18,034 nt of DNA from CAYQDR01 sp964416315 (GTDB lineage Bacteria; Methylomirabilota; Methylomirabilia; Rokubacteriales; DASRDR01): NCBI GenBank assembly GCA_964416315.1, contig CAYQDR010000101.1, positions 1 to 18,034 of the forward strand. The letters run 5' to 3'. Both the position numbers and the translations under genes were made by a program. A model generated the notes under the pieces. The model searched no databases and was not told the origin of the DNA. It saw only the letters and a program-made list of their open reading frames with translations. Every line of letters begins with the position of its first letter. Position 1 is the first letter of the stretch. Shown piece after piece: positions 13,695 to 18,034 of this stretch.

Positions 13695-14595
13695 AGCGGG
13701 TCTCCTCGCGGTGGAGGAAGCGGAACTGGAGCGCGACCACGACCACGAGCACGGGGAACATGAAGAGCGAGACCGCGGCGCCCTTCCCGAGCTGCATGCT
13801 CTCGAACGCGAGCGCGTGGGAGAGCGTCGCGAAGAGGTGGGTGGACTCCTGGGGGCCGCCCCGGGTGAGCACGTAGACGATGTTGAAGTCGGCGAACGTG
13901 AAGATCGTGGAGAAGAGGATCACGACCGCCAGGATCGGCTTGAGGAGCGGGTAGGTCACGTACCAGAAGCGCCCCCAGCGCCCCGCGCCGTCCACCTCCG
14001 CGGCCTCGTAGAGGTCGGTGGGGATCGCCGTGAGGCCGGCGAGAACGGTGATGGCGAAGAACGGGAGGCCGCGCCAGATGTTCACCACGATGACCGCCGA
14101 CATGGCGAGGATGGGCGAGCCGAGCCAGGTCACCTCGAGCGGGCCGAACCCGAGGGGACCGAGCACGACGCGGTTCAGCGTCCAGGTGATCACGCTGTAG
14201 AGGGAGTCGTACATCCAGAGCCAGCCGAGCGTGCTGAGCGCCGTCGGGATGACGAAAGGGAGGAGCACGAGCCCGCGGATCAGCCGCCGGAACCGGAGCC
14301 GCCGGTAGAGGATCAGAGCGAGCGCCACGCCCAGGACGGTCTTCACCGCGACCGCCACCGAGGTGAACACGAACGAGTTCTGGAGGGTCTGGCGGAACGT
14401 GTCGTCGCCGAGGAGCGCCCGGAAGTTCGCGAGCCCGATGAAGGTGCCTCCGCCGCGCCCCACGACCGTGTTGCTCATGCTGTAGTAGAGGGCCATCACG
14501 AACGGGTAGGCGACGAGGAGCCCGATCCAGAGGAGGGCGGGCAGGATCAGCGTGACGCCGGTCAGGGCCTCCCCCTGGCGTTGTCTCAGGGCCAT
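13687..14595 (-). CDS. Carbohydrate-type ABC transporter permease (MalF/UgpA family)
   Basis: The 302-residue inner-membrane permease begins MALRQRQGEALTGVTLILPA, the usual short cytoplasmic start followed by helix 1 (PALLWIGLLVAYPFVMALYYS). The EAA loop is at about 196-220 (YEAAEVDGAGRWGRF, then TYPLLKP). It pairs with the following permease, whose start overlaps its stop. I chose the ATG at 14595; the same frame is open further upstream, but that region is the shadow of the binding-protein gene. It is separated from the binding-protein gene by a 74-bp gap containing a strong hairpin. CUT1 permeases usually move oligosaccharides, polyols or glycerol phosphates. Confidence 0.92.
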   Translation of the reverse strand: MALRQRQGEALTGVTLILPALLWIGLLVAYPFVMALYYSMSNTVVGRGGGTFIGLANFRALLGDDTFRQTLQNSFVFTSVAVAVKTVLGVALALILYRRLRFRRLIRGLVLLPFVIPTALSTLGWLWMYDSLYSVITWTLNRVVLGPLGFGPLEVTWLGSPILAMSAVIVVNIWRGLPFFAITVLAGLTAIPTDLYEAAEVDGAGRWGRFWYVTYPLLKPILAVVILFSTIFTFADFNIVYVLTRGGPQESTHLFATLSHALAFESMQLGKGAAVSLFMFPVLVVVVALQFRFLHREETRYA

Positions 14596-14617
14596 GGAGT
14601 TGCGCGGGTGGGGAGGG

Positions 14618-14656
14618 GCCGGCCGGCCGCGCCCGGGGGGGCCACGGCCGGCCGGC
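14618..14656 (-). other. Intercistronic hairpin between binding protein and permeases
   Basis: GCCGGCCGGCCG (14618-14629) and CGGCCGGCCGGC (14645-14656) form a perfect 12-bp GC stem with a 15-nt loop. It sits just after the binding-protein stop. In several ABC operons such a hairpin protects the upstream mRNA and lowers permease expression relative to the binding protein; that role here is inferred. Confidence 0.55.
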
Positions 14657-14669
14657 GGTTGGGATGCGC

Positions 14670-15995
14670 TTACAGCGTCTCCTTGAAGATCTTCTGCATC
14701 TCTCGCTCCATCCAGCCGATCGCCTCCCTGGTGGGCGTCCCGCCCACCGCCTTGGCGATCATGTTGGGCAGGAGGTACTTCGCGTCCATGGCGCCGATGA
14801 ACTGGGTCGGGAGCCCCGGCCAGCCCTGCGGCCGCGTGTAGGGCCCCTCCTTCGGGAGGAGCGTGAGCTTCGGGTCCTTCTTCCAGACCTCGTGCCCCTC
14901 GAACCGCTTGAACGGGCTCATGCAGAATCCCTTGGCCGAGGCGACCCAGGAGGCGAAGTTGTCCTCCCGGTAGAAGAAGCGGAGGAACTCCTTCGCCAGG
15001 TCCACGTTCTTCGAGAACTTCCAGACGCCGAGTCCGTGGTGGAAGGTGCCGGCGAAGCGCCCGGCCGGCCCGGCGAGGCCCTCGTGGTGGTCGATCTCCT
15101 GGATGATGGGCATGTCCTTGTCCTTCGCCGCGAGGTAGATGCTCACCGGGTTGTAGACCCAGGAGCCCTTGCCGGACAGGATGAGCCGGTTGTTCCCCGC
15201 GTCGTCCCACGAAAGGACCTCGGAGGTCATGGCGTCCGCGTAGAGGCGCTTCGCGTACTCGAGGAACTCGACGGTCTTCGGCGAGTTGATGGCGATGGTC
15301 TTGCCGTCGGCTTCCGTTTCCTTGGCGCCGTAGCACCACATGACGGTGCGCCACGACAGGATGGCGTCGGTACAGTTCGAGATGGCGATGCCGACCGGCG
15401 CGCCGCGCTTCTTGAGCTCGGCGCCGACCCGGTGGAGGTCGTCCCACGTCCTCGGGACCGGGAGGTTGGCGGCCTTGAAGTGCTTGGCGTTGTAGGTCCC
15501 GACGAACGAGAGCCAGTACCACGGGGCGACCTTCCACTGGCGCTCGATCTGGAACGTGGCCCGATGGCCGGGGTACACCTCGTAGCGCCGGCCCACGTCC
15601 TCGATGACGTCGTCCAGGTTGGCCAGGTTCTGGCGGTGCAGGTACCCGTAGGCCTCCCAGACGTCCACGAGGTCGTGGCCCGCTTGCGCCGTGGCCTCGG
15701 CCGCGAGCTTGACCGGGACGTCCGTCACCTTGACGGTGTCATAGCGGACGTCCACCCCCGCCTGCTTGCCGAACTCCTGCATGATCTCCGTGAACCGCTC
15801 GTCGCCGGAGGGGACGAACAGGCTCAGGGAGAGGGCCGTCAGCGTGCGCCGCTGGGCGACCGCCGGGGGCGTGCGCTCCGCGAGCCAGGCGAGGCTCGTG
15901 GCGCCGACGCCCGCTCCCGCCGACTGGAGGAACCGGCGCCGGCTGATCCCGGCGGTCGAGCCATGGGGTGCCTTCGCGCGTTGTGTCTTGCTCAT
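14670..15995 (-). CDS. Tat-exported ABC sugar-binding protein (solute-binding family 1)
   Basis: The 441-residue protein starts with a twin-arginine signal: SRRRFLQ at 18-24, a hydrophobic segment to about 38, and a likely AVA cleavage site at 45-47. The mature part resembles family-1 extracellular solute-binding proteins (MalE/UgpB class), with LVDVWEAYGYLHRQNLANLDD in the first lobe and SGKGSWVYNPVSIYLAA in the second. It should deliver a carbohydrate or polyol to the two permeases downstream. The ATG at 15995 has an excellent GGAGGAGG ribosome-binding site; an upstream in-frame start would put an unlikely charged extension before the Tat motif. The 216-bp region before it (15996-16211) holds a locally AT-rich patch (AATAAT at 16129-16124, TTGTCA at 16140-16135) that may be a promoter, but spacing is not convincing. 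Confidence 0.92.
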   Translation of the reverse strand: MSKTQRAKAPHGSTAGISRRRFLQSAGAGVGATSLAWLAERTPPAVAQRRTLTALSLSLFVPSGDERFTEIMQEFGKQAGVDVRYDTVKVTDVPVKLAAEATAQAGHDLVDVWEAYGYLHRQNLANLDDVIEDVGRRYEVYPGHRATFQIERQWKVAPWYWLSFVGTYNAKHFKAANLPVPRTWDDLHRVGAELKKRGAPVGIAISNCTDAILSWRTVMWCYGAKETEADGKTIAINSPKTVEFLEYAKRLYADAMTSEVLSWDDAGNNRLILSGKGSWVYNPVSIYLAAKDKDMPIIQEIDHHEGLAGPAGRFAGTFHHGLGVWKFSKNVDLAKEFLRFFYREDNFASWVASAKGFCMSPFKRFEGHEVWKKDPKLTLLPKEGPYTRPQGWPGLPTQFIGAMDAKYLLPNMIAKAVGGTPTREAIGWMEREMQKIFKETL

Positions 15996-16211
15996 ACCTG
16001 CCTCCTCCGCCGCGATGCGGCGTCCAGGCTCTTCGGGCCGGCTGGGCCGGGGGGATCTCGTGGCCGGAGCGTACAACAGGCGTCTGCCCGACCGCAACGG
16101 CCCTCGTCGGGCGTAGTGTCTTCATTATTTGCACTGACAAGACCCAGCGCCTCCTACGCTAGGGTGATCGCGTTCGACTTCATCACCTCCCTCGAGCGGG
16201 CCTTCCTCTGA

Positions 16212-16940
16212 CTACGGTACCCGGCCGACGTGGATGGTGACCGTGCCGAGGGCGAGCCGGGCGACGCGGACGCCGCGGAGGCCGACCTTCTCCATGAGCC
16301 GCGCGAGCTCGTCCGGCGTGAGGAATCGCTCAACCGATTGCGGCAGGTAGGTGTACGCCGCGCGGTCGCCGGCGACGAGGGCGCCGACCGCGGGGACGAC
16401 GTGGTGGAAGTAGAGGCGGAAGGCCGCGCGCCAGCCGGGGAGGGTGGGCTGCGAGATCTCGAGCGCGGCCACGCTCCCGCCCGGCGCCGTTACGCGCCGC
16501 ATCTCGGCGAGGCCGGCCTCGAGGTCGGCGAGGTTCCGGAGGACGAACGCCGAGGCGACGCAGCCGAACGTCCCGTCGGGGAAGGGGAGGGCGAGCGCGT
16601 CCGCGGCGAGGAGCCGGACGCGCCGCCCGCCCCCCGCCGCGAGCTTCCCGCGCGCCAGGCGCAGCATCTCCTCGACGAAGTCCACGCCGACGACAACGCG
16701 GGCGGGGGAGGCTTCGAGGAAGGCGAGGGCGAGGTCGGCCGTGCCGGTCGCGAGGTCGAGGACGAGGCTCCCGGGCGGGACCGCCGCGAGGCGCGCCGCC
16801 GTGCGCCGCCACGCCTGGTCGCGCCCGCCGGTCATCAGCGCGTTCATCAGGTCGTAGCGGCGGGCGATGCGGGCGAACATCGCCCGGACGCGCGAGGCCT
16901 TGTCGTCGGAAGGCCGGACGGCGCCCTCCCTCAGAACCAC
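16212..16940 (-). CDS. ubiE: UbiE/MenG-type quinone C-methyltransferase
   Basis: The 242-residue SAM-dependent methyltransferase has FARIARRYDLMNALMTGG (about 22-39) and the SAM-binding loop VLDLATGTADLAL (60-72). ALPFPDGTF with LRNLAD and LEISQP further on are family features. It should methylate the quinone ring late in menaquinone (demethylmenaquinone to menaquinone) or ubiquinone synthesis. Two starts are possible: GTG at 16940, which overlaps the ubiA end by 10 nt, or ATG at 16880, which would begin directly at the FARIARRYD motif. I chose the GTG because UbiE proteins normally have residues before this motif. It is translationally coupled to the prenyltransferase gene upstream. Confidence 0.9.
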   Translation of the reverse strand: MVLREGAVRPSDDKASRVRAMFARIARRYDLMNALMTGGRDQAWRRTAARLAAVPPGSLVLDLATGTADLALAFLEASPARVVVGVDFVEEMLRLARGKLAAGGGRRVRLLAADALALPFPDGTFGCVASAFVLRNLADLEAGLAEMRRVTAPGGSVAALEISQPTLPGWRAAFRLYFHHVVPAVGALVAGDRAAYTYLPQSVERFLTPDELARLMEKVGLRGVRVARLALGTVTIHVGRVP

Positions 16941-17833
16941 AGCCCCGCCAGCGCCGCCACGAAGGTGATCACGCTGATGTAGCCGTTGACGTTGAAGAAC
17001 GCGACGTCCAGGCGCGAGAGGTCGTCCGCCGAGACGAGCGAGTGCTCGTAGCCGAGCAGCCCCACGACGACCAGCCACCCGAGCCAGTAGGCGAGGCCGA
17101 GCCCCATCACCCAGCCGACCGCGGCGAGCGCCGCCGCCGTCAGCGCGTGCGAGACGCGCGCCGCCCGGATCGCCGCCGCGACCCCGAAGCGCGCCGGAAC
17201 CGCGTGGAGGCCCTCCCGCCGGTCGAACTCCACGTCCTGGCAGGCGTAGAGGAGGTCGAACCCCGCGACCCACACGGTCACCGCGAACCAGAGGAGCCAC
17301 GCGGGCAGCTCGATCGTCCCGCGGACGGCGATCCACGCCCCCGCCGCCGCCGCGCCGTCCACGAAGCCGAGGATCCAGTGCGAGGTCCAGGTGAAGAACT
17401 TCGTATACGAGTAGCCCACCAGGAACGCGAGCGCGATCGGCGAGAGCGCGAGGCAGAGCGGGTTGAGCTGCCAGGCCGCCACGACGAACACCGCCGCGGA
17501 CACGACCGCCGCCACGGTGAGCTGCCACGGCTTCAGCAGCCCGCGCGGCAGGTGCCGCCCCGCCGTCCGCGGGTTCCGCGCGTCCACGTGGCGATCGATC
17601 AGCCGGTTCGAGCACATCGCCGTCGTCCGCGCCGCCGCCATCGCCACCGTGATCCAGAGGAAGGCGTGCCAGCCCGGCCACCCCCGCGCCGCCAGCACCA
17701 TCCCGAGGTAGGCGAACGGCAGCGCGAAGACCGTGTGCTCGACCTTGATCGCCTCGAGGAAGTACCGGACTCCCTCTCCCCTGTGGGGAGAGGGTTGGGG
17801 TGAGGGGTCCACTGACCTGCTACCGGTCGTCAT
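16931..17833 (-). CDS. ubiA: UbiA-family aromatic prenyltransferase (UbiA/MqnP-like)
   Basis: The 300-residue inner-membrane protein has about eight hydrophobic helices. Both Asp-rich motifs are clear: SNRLIDRHVDARNPRTAGR (75-93) and DVEFDRREG (200-208), which bind Mg-prenyl-diphosphate. EAIKVEHTVFALPFAYLGM (27-45) begins the conserved core. It should attach a polyprenyl chain to an aromatic acid in quinone synthesis. The UbiE and UbiD neighbours fit this; whether the pathway is ubiquinone or futalosine-type menaquinone cannot be decided. The first 23 residues are unusual: PSPQPSPHRGEGV is encoded by a dispersed palindrome. There is no ATG, GTG or TTG between that element and Met45, so the palindrome must be translated. 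The ATG overlaps the stop of the small ORF upstream. Confidence 0.9.
   Translation of the reverse strand: MTTGSRSVDPSPQPSPHRGEGVRYFLEAIKVEHTVFALPFAYLGMVLAARGWPGWHAFLWITVAMAAARTTAMCSNRLIDRHVDARNPRTAGRHLPRGLLKPWQLTVAAVVSAAVFVVAAWQLNPLCLALSPIALAFLVGYSYTKFFTWTSHWILGFVDGAAAAGAWIAVRGTIELPAWLLWFAVTVWVAGFDLLYACQDVEFDRREGLHAVPARFGVAAAIRAARVSHALTAAALAAVGWVMGLGLAYWLGWLVVVGLLGYEHSLVSADDLSRLDVAFFNVNGYISVITFVAALAGLWF
17772..17807. repeat. Dispersed palindrome, copy 4, at the ubiA 5' end
   Basis: CCCTCTCCCC (17772-17781), loop TGT, GGGGAGAGGG (17785-17794), then TTGGGGTGAGGGG. Its asymmetric GGGTGAGG tail points opposite to copies 1 and 2. It is translated as PSPQPSPHRGEG near the UbiA N-terminus. Confidence 0.85.
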
Positions 17834-17969
17834 CGAGACTCTCGATCTGCCCGTAGCCCTTGACGATCATGGCCCTCAAGGCTCGGGCGAGAGCGGCTTC
17901 GACCCGCCGGGCGCGCTCGACCTTCCGCATGTCAATCCGGTAGGTCTTGCGCCGGATCCTACCCGCCAC
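17820..17969 (-). CDS. Small hypothetical protein between UbiD-type gene and ubiA
   Basis: A 49-codon reading frame from GTG 17969 ends RAMIVKGYGQIESLDDDR. Its stop overlaps the ubiA ATG by 14 nt, as in translationally coupled genes. A shorter version would start at ATG 17930 (36 codons, MRKVERARRVEAALARA). The product is basic and probably helical, with no signal peptide or membrane segment. Codon use is GC-rich at third positions, like its neighbours. I do not recognise it, and it could be a chance open frame that fills a gap. Confidence 0.4.
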   Translation of the reverse strand: MAGRIRRKTYRIDMRKVERARRVEAALARALRAMIVKGYGQIESLDDDR

Positions 17970-17977
17970 CGGTAGTC

Positions 17978-18034
17978 CTACCCCAGCCCGTACTCCCGCC
18001 ACCGCTCCGCCACCCGCCGCCGCACCTCCTCCGT
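17978..18034 (-). CDS. UbiD-family decarboxylase, C-terminal end only
   Basis: Only the last 18 codons and the TAG stop are inside the window, reading TEEVRRRVAERWREYGLG. A C-terminus of the type 'V..RW.EYGL' is common in UbiD-family (prenylated-FMN) decarboxylases. The following ubiA- and ubiE-type genes fit a quinone-biosynthesis decarboxylase (UbiD, or MqnL-like). The gene runs off the right edge. Assignment rests on a short tail plus context. Confidence 0.55.
   Translation of the reverse strand, partial: TEEVRRRVAERWREYGLG

Noticed and set aside
16081..16211. Short plus-strand reading frame ending VIAFDFITSLERAFL before ubiE's end, as a real gene
   Set aside because: Very short, no start with a ribosome-binding site, and it runs against every other gene; too little to support.
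1141..17807. CCCTCTCCCC/GGGGAGAGGG repeats as a CRISPR or tandem array
   Set aside because: The copies are kilobases apart, vary in orientation and are not separated by uniform spacers.

Overview
The window is very GC-rich and densely coded, and every gene I can support lies on the minus strand. Gene content and style point to an uncultivated soil or subsurface bacterium. A Rokubacteria/Methylomirabilota-type or deltaproteobacterial-grade genome is my best guess, but this is inference only: there is no rRNA or other marker to test it. The mix comprises a NAD-linked formate dehydrogenase with a fused NuoE-NuoF subunit, a LivK-like protein beside acyl-CoA dehydrogenase, GlnK-Amt, a UbiA/UbiE/UbiD cluster and many dispersed palindromes.

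Layout, read in transcription order from high to low coordinates. (1) 18034-16212: quinone biosynthesis, with the last codons of a UbiD-type decarboxylase, a small ORF, a UbiA-type prenyltransferase and a UbiE-type methyltransferase, overlapping or nearly so. (2) 15995-12840: a sugar- or polyol-type ABC importer (Tat-exported binding protein plus two permeases) with no ATPase gene. (3) 12706-7634: NAD-dependent formate dehydrogenase, as a NuoE-NuoF-like diaphorase fusion and a large molybdopterin catalytic subunit. (4) 7558-6602: a cation diffusion facilitator with its own promoter, followed by a frameshifted gene remnant at 6579-6312. (5) 6177-4035: a sigma-54 promoter, a palindromic insertion-like element, glnK, amtB and a strong terminator hairpin. 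(6) 3986-158: a LivK-type binding protein, acyl-CoA dehydrogenase, Rieske ferredoxin and a zinc-free quinone-reductase-like MDR protein, closely spaced as an operon and followed by a long hairpin.

The genes read as ordinary heterotrophic and energy metabolism: formate oxidation to NADH, ammonium uptake under nitrogen control, quinone assembly, and acyl-CoA or aromatic-type oxidation. I see no defence locus, CRISPR array, prophage or clearly new multi-gene system.

The most unusual feature is the repeats. Four copies of a CCCTCTCCCC/GGGGAGAGGG palindrome occur, and at least three are translated: in a formate dehydrogenase linker, at the FdhA C-terminus and at the UbiA N-terminus. A separate perfect 31-bp palindrome is translated inside the LivK-like protein. 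A further element of about 148 bp, flanked by 12-bp direct repeats that duplicate the glnK ribosome-binding site, sits between the sigma-54 promoter and glnK.
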